From JAJFFW01 sp038531315 (GTDB lineage: Bacteria > Pseudomonadota > Alphaproteobacteria > Caulobacterales > Parvularculaceae), in NCBI GenBank assembly GCA_038531315.1, contig JBCBBT010000026.1, positions 1 through 45,884 on the forward strand: DNA of 45,884 bases, in the 5' to 3' direction. Shown here piece after piece: positions 17,628 to 26,147 of the stretch. A program made the translations under genes and the position numbers. The notes beneath the pieces are model-generated. The model did not search any database, was not told where the DNA came from, and was given only the letters and a program-made list of their open reading frames with translations. The first letter of the stretch is position 1. Each line of letters opens with the position of its first letter.

Positions 17628-20054
17628 CTACGCGGCGTCTTCGCCAACGAGAATTTCGCGTTTGCCCGCGTGGTTGGCCGGTGAAATAACGCCGTCTTCT
17701 TCCATGCGTTCAATCAGCGTCGCCGCGCGATTGTATCCGATCTGTAAGCGCCGCTGAATGTACGATGTCGACGCCTTGCGATCGCGCAAAACGATAGCGA
17801 CTGCCTTATCATAAAGCGCATCGCCCGAGCTGGTGTTGCCGCCGATATCAAAGCCGCCGTCGCCGCCGCCTTCTTCATCGCGCATCTCGGTGACTTCCTG
17901 GACGTAGTCAGGCTTGCCCTGTTTTTTGAGGAACTTGACGATCTTTTCGACCTCGTCATCGGAAACAAAAGCGCCATGCACCCGCTTGATCCGCCCGCCG
18001 CCGGCCATGTGGAGCATATCGCCCATGCCAAGGAGTTGTTCTGCGCCTTGCTCGCCAAGGATCGTCCGCGAGTCGATTTTCGACGTCACCTGAAAACTGA
18101 TCCGCGTCGGGAAGTTGGCTTTGATCGTCCCGGTGATGACGTCAACGGAAGGTCGTTGCGTCGCCATAATGAGGTGAATGCCGGCCGCTCGCGCCATTTG
18201 CGCCAGGCGTTGAACCATGCCTTCGATGTCCTTACCGGCCACCATCATCAAGTCGGCGACCTCGTCGATCACCACGACGATGAAAGGCATCGCCTCGTAT
18301 TCAAGCTCTTCGGTTTCATAGACCGGCTCGCCGGTTTCGTCGTCATAACCGGTATGGACCGTGCGCGTCAGAACCTCGCCGGCGTCTTCGGCTTCGGCGA
18401 TCCGCTCATTGAAACCTGAGATATTGCGGACGCCGACCTTGGACATGCGCTTGTAACGCTCCTCCATTTCCCGGACGGTCCATTTAAGCGCGACGACCGC
18501 TTTACGCGGATCGGTTACCACGGGCGCCAGAAGATGAGGGATGCCTTCATATACGGAAAGCTCCAGCATCTTCGGGTCGATCATGATCAATTTGCACTGG
18601 TCTGGCGACAGCCGATAGAGCACCGACAGGATCATTGTGTTGATGCCGACCGACTTGCCCGAACCGGTGGTGCCGGCGATCAGAAGGTGGGGCATACGCG
18701 CCAGATCTGCAAATACTGGCTCGCCGCCAATACCCTTGCCGAGGGTCAGCGTCAGTTGTCCGCGCGAATTTTCATACTCGCCGGCGCCCAGCAATTCCCG
18801 CAGGAAGACCATTTCACGGTCGAGATTGGGCAGCTCGATACCGATGGCGTTGCGTCCGGGCACAACGGCGACGCGCGCGGCGACTGCGCTCATCGAGCGG
18901 GCGATATCGTCAGCGAGGCCGATAACCCGCGAAGATTTAACGCCTGCCGCCGGTTCCAGCTCATAAAGCGTGACGACCGGCCCGGGGTGCACGTTGATGA
19001 TCTCGCCGCGCACGCCGAAATCCGCAAGGACGTTTTCCAACATCCGCGCATTCTGTTCCAAGGCTTCGTCTGAAACAGTCTTGTGATTGTCAGCACGCGG
19101 CTTTGCGAGCAGGCTCAAGGGCGGCAGTTCGTAAGAGCCAGGCGAGAAAACCGGCAAGTCGGGCTGTAACTCGCGGGCTTCGCGCTTGCTGGCTTTTCGT
19201 TTGTTCAGCTTTCTGATGATGTTGCGTTTGCGGCGCGACCCTTCAAGTTCGTCATCGGCGAGTTCGTCATCAGCGTAGTCAGCTTCTTCGTCTTCCTCGT
19301 ATTCGTAATCGTCCTCATCATAGTCTTCCGCCGCTTCGTCATCATGATCGTCGAGGAGGTCCGCATCCGCGTCATCGCCTTGCATGCGCCACTCATCGAA
19401 GCGCTGCTGCAGGCCTTCGCAAGCCCGCAAATAGTAATCTTCGACCGTTGCGGCGGCCGCCATGAAGCGCTCCCACGTGACACCGCAAACAACGGCATAA
19501 GAGACAAGGCCGGCGATCAGAAAGATCAGCGCCGATATCAACGCGGCCATGGGAACGCCCATGGCGGAAAGCGGCGCCGCCACAAGGCCGTGAAGCGACG
19601 CGCCAATAACCCCGCCAACCCCGGCCGCAAAAGGCCATGTGACCGGCGGCGGCGCGACAGCCGCAAAAGCCGCCGCGCAAACGATTGCGATCGGGGCCAA
19701 CGCCATTCGAAGCCAGACCGCATGCGTCGTTTCAGCAGGCGCGCCCCGCATCGTTGCGACGCCGCCCCAGATGACAAGCGGGCCGATAAACAAGAGCGCA
19801 GCGCCGCCAAGGCTCTGCAGGAAGATGTCGGCGATTGCGGCGCCCAAGGGTCCGGCCGCGTTTTCCACAGCCGCATCGCTTGCGGTGGAAAGGCTTGGGT
19901 CGCTGATCGAAAATGTGGCGAAGGCGAGCGCAAGCCAGCCTGCGAGAAACAGCATGGCGGCGCCGCCGAGGCGCTGCGTGGCGGCGCGCCTCCAGGCGTG
20001 GAAACTCTCGGTAATATTTGGCTCGTCTCGGCGGCGGTGAGATCGGTGCGGCAT
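17628..20054 (-). CDS. ftsK: DNA translocase FtsK
   Basis: This septal DNA pump clears and aligns chromosome termini at division. The 808-residue product has four predicted membrane helices (about 31-50, 78-100, 117-133 and 168-192). A short linker with a very acidic stretch (residues 227-270, almost all D/E/A/Y) and a basic patch at 274-292 follow. Then come the alpha and beta motor domains with Walker A 'GTTGSGKS' at 461-468 and Walker B 'FIVVVIDEVADLMM'. The winged-helix gamma domain at the C terminus ('SYIQRRLQIGYNRAATLIERME') should read KOPS-type motifs and contact XerD. The linker is short compared with E. coli, which is usual in alphaproteobacteria. The upstream terminator at 20106-20137 isolates it from amtB. 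Confidence 0.95.
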   Translation of the reverse strand: MPHRSHRRRDEPNITESFHAWRRAATQRLGGAAMLFLAGWLALAFATFSISDPSLSTASDAAVENAAGPLGAAIADIFLQSLGGAALLFIGPLVIWGGVATMRGAPAETTHAVWLRMALAPIAIVCAAAFAAVAPPPVTWPFAAGVGGVIGASLHGLVAAPLSAMGVPMAALISALIFLIAGLVSYAVVCGVTWERFMAAAATVEDYYLRACEGLQQRFDEWRMQGDDADADLLDDHDDEAAEDYDEDDYEYEEDEEADYADDELADDELEGSRRKRNIIRKLNKRKASKREARELQPDLPVFSPGSYELPPLSLLAKPRADNHKTVSDEALEQNARMLENVLADFGVRGEIINVHPGPVVTLYELEPAAGVKSSRVIGLADDIARSMSAVAARVAVVPGRNAIGIELPNLDREMVFLRELLGAGEYENSRGQLTLTLGKGIGGEPVFADLARMPHLLIAGTTGSGKSVGINTMILSVLYRLSPDQCKLIMIDPKMLELSVYEGIPHLLAPVVTDPRKAVVALKWTVREMEERYKRMSKVGVRNISGFNERIAEAEDAGEVLTRTVHTGYDDETGEPVYETEELEYEAMPFIVVVIDEVADLMMVAGKDIEGMVQRLAQMARAAGIHLIMATQRPSVDVITGTIKANFPTRISFQVTSKIDSRTILGEQGAEQLLGMGDMLHMAGGGRIKRVHGAFVSDDEVEKIVKFLKKQGKPDYVQEVTEMRDEEGGGDGGFDIGGNTSSGDALYDKAVAIVLRDRKASTSYIQRRLQIGYNRAATLIERMEEDGVISPANHAGKREILVGEDAA

Positions 20055-20105
20055 CGTTTTCGCTCACGCAAAATCAACGGAGACCAACCTTGCCACGGCG
20101 CACAA

Positions 20106-20137
20106 AAAAAAGGGTTAACGCGCGTTAACCCTTTTTT
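20106..20137 (-). terminator. Bidirectional-looking terminator after amtB
   Basis: The 32-bp sequence is a perfect palindrome: GGGTTAACGCGCGTTAACCC (20112-20131) flanked by six A and six T. It lies 67 bases past the amtB stop and 52 before the ftsK start. A/T runs on both sides would allow termination from either strand; amtB is the gene that reads into it. Confidence 0.8.
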
Positions 20138-20203
20138 GAAAGATTCTTATCTGTGTGCGGGCCCGCGGGCGGCGCTGCGGGCGGGCGGAAGGCCGCAAGG
20201 GCC

Positions 20204-21529
20204 TTAGCCCTTTGCAAACTCGGGATAAGCCTCAAGGCCCAGTTCCGCTTTGTCGAGACCAAGCGTTTCGTGATCGGCGCTGGCGCGCACGCCGATGGTG
20301 TATTTCAGGACGGTCCACAAAAGGAAACTCGTCGACATGACAAAAACGCCGACCATCAGGACGCCGACAAGCTGGCCGACATAATTGGCCTCGCTGTTGG
20401 TGATGGGCACGATCAGCGTGCCAAAGACGCCGCAGAAAAGATGCGCAGGGATTGCGCCGACGACATCGTCAATTCTCAACCTGTCGAGAATGGGGACCGA
20501 AACGGTCACGATCACCCCGCCGAGCGCCCCGAAAATAACCGACAATCCGATTGTCGGCGTCAGCGGCTCGGCTGTGATCACGACAAGCCCGCCAATGGCG
20601 CCGTTTAATACGATGGTGAGATCAACCTTGCCGTAGACAAAGCGGGTCATCATCAACGCCGCAACGACGCCGCCGCAGGCGGCCATATTCGTGTTGACGA
20701 TAATCTTTGCAACAGACTGCGCATGTTCGACGCCGCCGAGCGCCAGCTGCGACCCGCCATTAAAGCCGAACCAGCCGAGCCAGAGAATAAACGTGCCGAG
20801 GGTCGCCAGCGGCAGGGAAGACCCCGGCATCGCATGGACCCGGCCGCCGTCAAATTTCCCGTCCCGCGCCCCGAGAACAATTGCGCCCGCCAGCGCCGCC
20901 CATCCGCCTGTGGAATGGACAAGGGTCGAACCCGCAAAGTCGGAAAAGCGCCACACGCCGTCGAGGTAGCCCTTGCCCCACTCCCACCCGGCGACGATCG
21001 GATAGATGAGGCCGGTCAGAACAGCGACAAAAATCAGGAATGGAAACAGTTTGATTCTCTCGGCGAGGGTGCCGGAGACAATAGACGCAGCGGTTGCGAC
21101 GAAGACCATCTGAAAAAACCAATCGGCATGCGCCGCAAAGCCAAGGCCGACGGGATCGCTGTCGTCGCCCTGGAAGAAAAACTGAACGGGGCTGATCAAA
21201 TGACCTGTCATGCCGGCCTTATCGCCGCCGTAAATCATATTGTAGCCGATCAGCCAGACCATCAGGCCGGCGACCGAATAGAGTGCAATATTCTTGACGC
21301 AAATCGTTGCGGCGTTCTTCGAGCGCACAAGCCCGGCTTCCAGCATGCAAAAGCCCGCGGCCATGAACATCACGACCATGCCGCTCATCAAGAAGAGCAG
21401 CGTATTAAAGACAATGACGCTGGTCTCGGTGGCCGCCTCGATCTCAGCGGCGGTCTCCTGTGCGAGGGCCCCGCCCGAAAAAATGACGCCAGCCAATAAG
21501 GCTGCGCTCAGAGAATGTGTGATTTTCAT
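20204..21529 (-). CDS. amtB: Ammonium transporter
   Basis: This trimeric inner-membrane channel imports ammonia/ammonium. The 441-residue precursor has a cleavable signal peptide (to about GGALA-QE at residue 23) and eleven expected helices. The signature 'DFAGSTLVHSTGGWAALAGA' (with the first pore His), 'WLGWFGFNGGSQL', and the late 'IPAHLFCGVFGTLIVP' carrying the second His region are visible. It starts 21 bases after the glnK stop, forming the widespread glnK-amtB operon in which GlnK plugs the channel under nitrogen excess. AGGAAG precedes the ATG. The C-terminal tail is short. Confidence 0.95.
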   Translation of the reverse strand: MKITHSLSAALLAGVIFSGGALAQETAAEIEAATETSVIVFNTLLFLMSGMVVMFMAAGFCMLEAGLVRSKNAATICVKNIALYSVAGLMVWLIGYNMIYGGDKAGMTGHLISPVQFFFQGDDSDPVGLGFAAHADWFFQMVFVATAASIVSGTLAERIKLFPFLIFVAVLTGLIYPIVAGWEWGKGYLDGVWRFSDFAGSTLVHSTGGWAALAGAIVLGARDGKFDGGRVHAMPGSSLPLATLGTFILWLGWFGFNGGSQLALGGVEHAQSVAKIIVNTNMAACGGVVAALMMTRFVYGKVDLTIVLNGAIGGLVVITAEPLTPTIGLSVIFGALGGVIVTVSVPILDRLRIDDVVGAIPAHLFCGVFGTLIVPITNSEANYVGQLVGVLMVGVFVMSTSFLLWTVLKYTIGVRASADHETLGLDKAELGLEAYPEFAKG

Positions 21530-21550
21530 AGTCTTCCTGAAGTTTTTCGC

Positions 21551-21889
21551 TTAGAGCGCGTCCGAGCCGATTTCTCCAGTCCGGACACGGACGGCCTGCT
21601 CCAGATCGACGACGAAGATCTTTCCGTCGCCAATCGATCCGGTCTGCGCCGCCTGCGTTATGGCCTCAACGACATTTTGCGTCTGTTCGGAGGGAACCGC
21701 GATGTCGATTTTGAACTTCGGCACGAAGTCCACATTGTATTCAGCGCCGCGATAAATCTCTTTGTGGCCCTTTTGGCGCCCAAAGCCGCGCACATCGCTC
21801 ACCGTCATGCCCTGCACGCCCAGCGCCGTGAGCGCCGCTCGGACATCATCGAGTTTTTGCGGTTTTATGATTGCTGAAACGAGTTTCAT
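21551..21889 (-). CDS. glnK: Nitrogen regulatory protein P-II
   Basis: This 112-residue signal protein senses ATP/ADP and 2-oxoglutarate and controls AmtB and nitrogen enzymes. Tyr51, the uridylylation site at the T-loop tip, is present in 'GAEYNVDF'. The B- and C-loop segments 'QTGSIGDGKIFV' and 'AVRVRTGE' are intact. The start at 21889 (MKLVSAIIKP) gives exactly the canonical length and has an AGAGGTG ribosome site; the 11-codon extension upstream is unlikely. Pairing with amtB points to GlnK rather than GlnB. I looked for a sigma-54 promoter upstream and did not find a good one. Confidence 0.96.
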   Translation of the reverse strand: MKLVSAIIKPQKLDDVRAALTALGVQGMTVSDVRGFGRQKGHKEIYRGAEYNVDFVPKFKIDIAVPSEQTQNVVEAITQAAQTGSIGDGKIFVVDLEQAVRVRTGEIGSDAL

Positions 21890-22169
21890 CGCACACCTCT
21901 TGGGCCCAAACGCCAGCAGCAACGCTACGCTGGTCTTTGTGGCGCCGCAACATAATTGGCGCCCAGGAACTGCATTTTCACGATGTTAGGTCAAAAACGA
22001 GGAGCGCAGCGCGATTTCCCGCTAATTTCGGGCTTCCCAAAGAAGCGCCGGCGACCAGCGGGCCGCAATCACGTCGGGCGGACAGGATGCGCGCGGTGCA
22101 TGCGGGCGTTTCGACGCAGCGTGGGCGTCGATGCTGGACCTCGCCGGTCGCACATCAGACATTCAGGCT

Positions 22170-23441
22170 ATGGGCGAACAAACGCATTTTGACGTGATTA
22201 TGGTTGGCGGCGGGCTCGCGGGCGGTCTCGCCGCGCTTTGTCTTCAGCGCGCGGGATTTTCCTGCGCGCTCATAGACGCGCAAGATCCGGCGGCCATGCG
22301 CGCGACGTCTTTTGACGGGCGCACGACCGCGATCTCTTATGCAAGCGCGCGCGTCTTCAAACGTATCGGCGTATGGGATGCGATTGCGCCGGAGGCGGGG
22401 CCGATCAACGATATTCTCGTCACCGACGGTGAAGCCACCGGACGCTTTCGGCAAGGTCATGTGTCGCCGCTATCGATGCATTTCGACAGCCGGACATTGA
22501 CCGACGCCGACAGAGCCAAAACACCCCTCGGGTGGATTGCGCCGAATGCGACGCTGCGTCAGGCGCTGTTCGCCGCCATCGCCGATGCGCCCGACATTAC
22601 GCTCATCGCCCCGGCGACCCGGCGCGCCGCCGCCTTCGACAGCGGGCGGGCGAGCGTTACCGTCGCCGACCACAAAACCGGAGAGGAAAAGACGCTGACA
22701 GCGGCTCTCGTGATCGCCGCCGACGGCAAACGCTCCGCCTTGCGGATGGAAGCCGGGATCAAAGCGAACCATTGGCGCTACAAACAGTCGGGGATCGTCG
22801 CCACGGTTTCCCATGAGCGGGCCCATCATGGCGTGGCGCAAGAATTCTTTCTGCCCTCCGGACCGTTCGCCATCCTTCCGATGACGGAAAATCGCTCATC
22901 GCTCGTATGGACGGAAGACAGCGATGCTGCGCCCGTCTTCATGGGGCTTGACGACGAGGCGTTTATCGCCGCGCTTACCGATCGGTTTGGTCCTTATCTT
23001 GGAAAGGTCGATCTTGCGGGCCCGCGCTTTTCCTATCCTTTGTCGTTTCACCTGTCGCACACCTTCATTGCACCGCGCCTGGCGCTCATTGGCGATGCGG
23101 CCCGCGCCATCCATCCGATTGCGGGGCAAGGGTACAATCTCGGCGTTAAGGACATCGCGGCGCTCACGGACGTTCTGACGGAAGCGCGCGCCGTCGGTCT
23201 TGATATCGGCGCTTTTAACGTTCTGGAGAATTACCAGCGTTGGCGCCGTTTCGATTCAACGACGCTGGCATTGGGCACAGACGTATTAAACCGTCTGTTC
23301 TCAAACCGTTTTGCGCCGATACGGCTGGCAAGGCGGCTCGGGATTGCGGCCGTCAACAGGGCCGCGCCCCTCAGAACCATGTTCATGCGCCAGGCGGGCG
23401 CTGATCTCGGGACGCTTCCGTCCTTGATGCAACCGATCTGA
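22170..23441 (+). CDS. UbiH/UbiF/COQ6-family FAD monooxygenase
   Basis: The 423-residue flavoprotein is an aromatic-ring hydroxylase of the ubiquinone-biosynthesis type. It has the N-terminal FAD-binding 'VGGGLAGGLAAL' (about 13-24), the middle 'VIAADGKRSALR' (DG motif) and the C-terminal 'ALIGDAARAIHPIAGQGYNLGVKD' that binds the ribityl chain. Which ring position (C5, C6 or C1) it hydroxylates cannot be told here. I took ATG 22170 because the Rossmann strand starts a few residues later; an in-frame ATG at 22131 would add 13 residues. It is divergent from glnK and convergent with the protease gene, so it is probably transcribed alone. Confidence 0.9.
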   Translation: MGEQTHFDVIMVGGGLAGGLAALCLQRAGFSCALIDAQDPAAMRATSFDGRTTAISYASARVFKRIGVWDAIAPEAGPINDILVTDGEATGRFRQGHVSPLSMHFDSRTLTDADRAKTPLGWIAPNATLRQALFAAIADAPDITLIAPATRRAAAFDSGRASVTVADHKTGEEKTLTAALVIAADGKRSALRMEAGIKANHWRYKQSGIVATVSHERAHHGVAQEFFLPSGPFAILPMTENRSSLVWTEDSDAAPVFMGLDDEAFIAALTDRFGPYLGKVDLAGPRFSYPLSFHLSHTFIAPRLALIGDAARAIHPIAGQGYNLGVKDIAALTDVLTEARAVGLDIGAFNVLENYQRWRRFDSTTLALGTDVLNRLFSNRFAPIRLARRLGIAAVNRAAPLRTMFMRQAGADLGTLPSLMQPI

Positions 23442-23490
23442 TTGGGACGTTAAAGGTCTGAAGCGTCTGGTAATCTCGAATGTCGGGCCC

Positions 23491-24072
23491 TCAGCCGCGC
23501 ATGATCATTTCGTCATTGCGCGTCTCAACGCTTTCCAGCCGCGACAGAAAACTCATGCCCAGTAGATTGATCGATAGCTTTTCATCCGGCAGGACAAAAG
23601 CATCGACATTGCGCACGCGCAATCCCTGAATTTCGATCTCATCGACTTTGACCCGCGCCGCATAGGTTTGACCATTAGCAGTGGTGATGGGCGCCTTGAA
23701 GTCGGAAGGGTTGATGAAAACGCCGGCGCTGCGCGCATCGGACTCGCGCAAGGCGACAAGTGCGGCGCCGGTATCGACCAGAAAATGCGTCGCACGCCGA
23801 TTTACCCCGGCGTCAATCCTGTACTGGCGATCTCGGTCGGCGCGAATACGGACTTCATACCCCCACCCGCGCGCATAGCTGTCGCCATAAGCGGCGGGCC
23901 GGCCGTTGCGGGCGGCATGCGCGATCTGCGCCGGCGCCGGATTATCGTTCTCGCCGACAAGGCTTCGCGTATAAACCCCGCGCACGCCTGGCGCAGACCG
24001 CGCCTCAAAAGCGCGCACGCCGATGACGACGCACAGAATGCAAAGACCGGCGGCAATGATATCAGGACGCAT
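23491..24072 (-). CDS. Retropepsin-like aspartic protease, membrane-anchored (TIGR02281-type)
   Basis: The 193-residue product has an N-terminal hydrophobic segment (about 4-21) for export or anchoring, then one clan AA domain. The catalytic motif is 'FLVDTGAALVAL' at about 97-108, and the flap/second half reads 'ITTANGQTYAARVKVDEIEIQGLRV' and ends 'SINLLGMSFLSRLESV'. A single domain implies an active homodimer, as in retropepsins. The bacterial family is widespread in alphaproteobacteria and its substrates are poorly known. The 121-base gap upstream to dapB, on the same strand, leaves co-transcription open. Confidence 0.87.
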   Translation of the reverse strand: MRPDIIAAGLCILCVVIGVRAFEARSAPGVRGVYTRSLVGENDNPAPAQIAHAARNGRPAAYGDSYARGWGYEVRIRADRDRQYRIDAGVNRRATHFLVDTGAALVALRESDARSAGVFINPSDFKAPITTANGQTYAARVKVDEIEIQGLRVRNVDAFVLPDEKLSINLLGMSFLSRLESVETRNDEMIMRG

Positions 24073-24193
24073 GAGCCGTTTCCCTAAAGGCGCGCTTCAC
24101 CGCCGAAAACGATGACGCCAGAGCGTTAAGGATCAGCTTCATTGGGTGGTTAACGGATGTTTTGCAGACTGAGGAAAATTGCAGCGAACGCAC

Positions 24194-25009
24194 TCAAAGG
24201 CCGAGCACAGACCGCATGTCATAAAGCCCCGGCCGACGGCTCGCCACCCACTGCGCCGCCCTCACCGCCCCGTCGGCGAATAATTTGCGGTCGAGCGCAC
24301 GATGGGAAAGCGTCAATACCTCGCGCGCGCCGGCAAAAACCGCGTCATGATCGCCAATGATCCCGCCGCCGCGAATAACCGCAAAACCGATGTCGCCGGC
24401 CGCGCGCGGGCCGGTATCGCCGTCGCGCGCTTTGACTGCCTTGTCGCGCAACGCAACGCCGCGCCCCGCAGCGGCGGCCTCGCCCATCATAAGCGCCGTG
24501 CCCGACGGCGCATCGGTCTTGCGGCGGTGGTGGCCTTCAACGATTTCAATATCGAATTCTTCCGGCAAAATATGCGCCGCCTGCTCAACAAGCGCGCACA
24601 GCAAATTGACGCCGAGGCTCATATTCCCCGCTTTAACAAGTGCCGTCTTCTCGGCGAGCAAGCCAAAAGCCTTTTCCTGATCTTCACAAAAGCCCGTTGC
24701 GCCAATGACAGCGCAAGCGCCGCCGTCAGCCGCTATCGACGCATGGCGAAGGCTCGCTTCAGCGCTCGTAAAATCAATCAGTACACTTTGCTTTTGGAAA
24801 ACCGCTTCATAACTGTCGGCGATTTTAAGCCCTGTGAGCGGCGCTGGATCAGTATCGGACAGAAGCGTCGACAGCGCATCGCCTGCGCAAGACGCATCCG
24901 GCCGGTCAAAGGCTCCCGCGATCGTCACACCCTTCTCAAGCGCTGAGCCCAGGATCGCGCGCCCCATACGGCCCGCGACGCCGGCAATGATAATCGAAGG
25001 CTTCGTCAT
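24194..25009 (-). CDS. dapB: 4-hydroxy-tetrahydrodipicolinate reductase
   Basis: This cytosolic NAD(P)H enzyme of the diaminopimelate/lysine pathway serves peptidoglycan and protein synthesis. The 271-residue product shows the nucleotide-binding 'IAGVAGRMGRAI' at about 8-19, 'VLIDFTSAEA', and the substrate-binding and catalytic segment 'VEGHHRRKTDAPSGTAL' with the paired His and Lys. The start MTKPSIII at 25009 gives the normal length; the open frame upstream overlaps the acetyltransferase gene and is not coding. The gene order GNAT then dapB on the minus strand suggests, but does not prove, an operon. Confidence 0.95.
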   Translation of the reverse strand: MTKPSIIIAGVAGRMGRAILGSALEKGVTIAGAFDRPDASCAGDALSTLLSDTDPAPLTGLKIADSYEAVFQKQSVLIDFTSAEASLRHASIAADGGACAVIGATGFCEDQEKAFGLLAEKTALVKAGNMSLGVNLLCALVEQAAHILPEEFDIEIVEGHHRRKTDAPSGTALMMGEAAAAGRGVALRDKAVKARDGDTGPRAAGDIGFAVIRGGGIIGDHDAVFAGAREVLTLSHRALDRKLFADGAVRAAQWVASRRPGLYDMRSVLGL

Positions 25010-25088
25010 GGCGTGATCTCTATCGACAGGGCCGCAAATTGCAATGGCGGCGCCGGCGCGACCGTCAGAGCGCAACGAAGAATGACCC

Positions 25089-25601
25089 TCACAGCCGCAC
25101 CTCCATGTGGCGAAGCCCGCCCGCTGCGCCAGTGGGCGTGACGTCTTCCCAGCCCTGGGCCTGATAAAACCGGCGCGCGCGCATATTGCCTTTTGTGACA
25201 TTGAGCCGGGCCTTGTCGTACCCCGCCGACATGAGCGTTGCGCGCGCATAATCGTCGAGCAGCCCGCCAAAACCCTGACCGCGCCGCTCGGCGCATACAT
25301 AAAAATGATGCACATGCCCGACGCCGCGGCGGCGCGTGTCGCCGCCGAGAACGACCATGCCTATGGGCGTCTCCGCTTCCTGAAGAAAAGCGGCGAATGC
25401 CGGCCGACGCGCGCCGCATGATGCGATCCAGAGAGGAAAACGCACGCCGCCGGGCCCGTAGTCGCGCTCAAAAGCGCGCGCGTCGCCGAGGCTTTCAAGA
25501 TAAAGCCCGCGCCCGAAGGAAAGCAGCGTCCTCCGGTCGCGCGCCGCCGAGATCGGCCTGAACGCAAGCGCTTTTGCGTGACGGGTCGGCAAACGCGCCA
25601 C
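25089..25601 (-). CDS. GNAT-family N-acetyltransferase
   Basis: The 170-residue protein has the acetyl-CoA-binding pattern 'HFYVCAERRGQGFGGLLDDYA' (motif A, R/Q-x-x-G-x-G/A) and the C-terminal 'ARRFYQAQGWEDV' (motif B), so a GNAT fold is clear. The substrate is unknown. The GTG at 25601 lies one base after the stop of the DUF3088 gene, which favours coupled translation. An ATG at 25643 would extend the protein by 14 residues and overlap that gene by 41 bases. It sits between the DUF3088 gene and dapB on the same strand. Confidence 0.8.
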   Translation of the reverse strand: MARLPTRHAKALAFRPISAARDRRTLLSFGRGLYLESLGDARAFERDYGPGGVRFPLWIASCGARRPAFAAFLQEAETPIGMVVLGGDTRRRGVGHVHHFYVCAERRGQGFGGLLDDYARATLMSAGYDKARLNVTKGNMRARRFYQAQGWEDVTPTGAAGGLRHMEVRL

Positions 25602-25602
25602 C

Positions 25603-25959
25603 TCAGGCGCCGCGCGGAAACGGCGCGCCGTAGCGGTCCGCAAAATACTTGCCGATATCGCGGGCGTTATCGATGAAGCGCACGCCGCGCGCGGTCCGGA
25701 TCGTCGCCGCGGCGCTATCGGGCGCGGCCTCGTTCAACACAAGCGTCGGACAGTTTTGATGCTCCGTTCCAAGAAGATCAACCATTTCGCGGCGCGGTTT
25801 TTCAATCGCCTGATAGCGAATTTCAAGGCCTTCTTTGACTGCCGGAAAATAATGGAGGAGCCCCCACATCTCGGCGCATTCCGGGCAATATTCCCGGCGC
25901 CCATTGTCTTCAAATCCCGGCGGCAAAAGAAAAAGCGTATCGCGGGTCAATTCATTCAT
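25603..25959 (-). CDS. DUF3088 thioredoxin-like protein
   Basis: The 118-residue product matches the DUF3088 pattern: 'LFLLPPGFED', then 'YCPECAEMWGLLHYFP', 'PRREMVDLLGTEHQNCPTLVL' and 'IDNARDIGKYFADRYG'. The CPEC pair (Cys25, Cys28) at the start of a helix suggests a thioredoxin-like redox fold, although no activity has been shown for the family to my knowledge. The ATG has GAAGG immediately upstream with almost no spacing. It appears to be the first gene of a leftward set with the GNAT. Confidence 0.82.
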   Translation of the reverse strand: MNELTRDTLFLLPPGFEDNGRREYCPECAEMWGLLHYFPAVKEGLEIRYQAIEKPRREMVDLLGTEHQNCPTLVLNEAAPDSAAATIRTARGVRFIDNARDIGKYFADRYGAPFPRGA

Positions 25960-26147
25960 CCTTCAGTAAAACCACCGCTCGCAGCGCTGCGAGCGTAGCA
26001 AAACGCTGACAATTTATCATATCGGCGTCGCCTTGCCCCGGCGCAAGGCGCTTTTTGGCTGGCAAAGCCTTGCTGCGCCGCGTAGACGAAGGGCGCACCC
26101 GCTTGCCCGCCTGAACGCTTGTCCAAGTGTCCGATTGCCCGAATGTC

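Noticed and set aside
21890..22169. Possible sigma-54 or NtrC site upstream of glnK
   Set aside because: I searched for the GG-N10-GC pattern on the minus strand and found only weak partial matches with wrong spacing.
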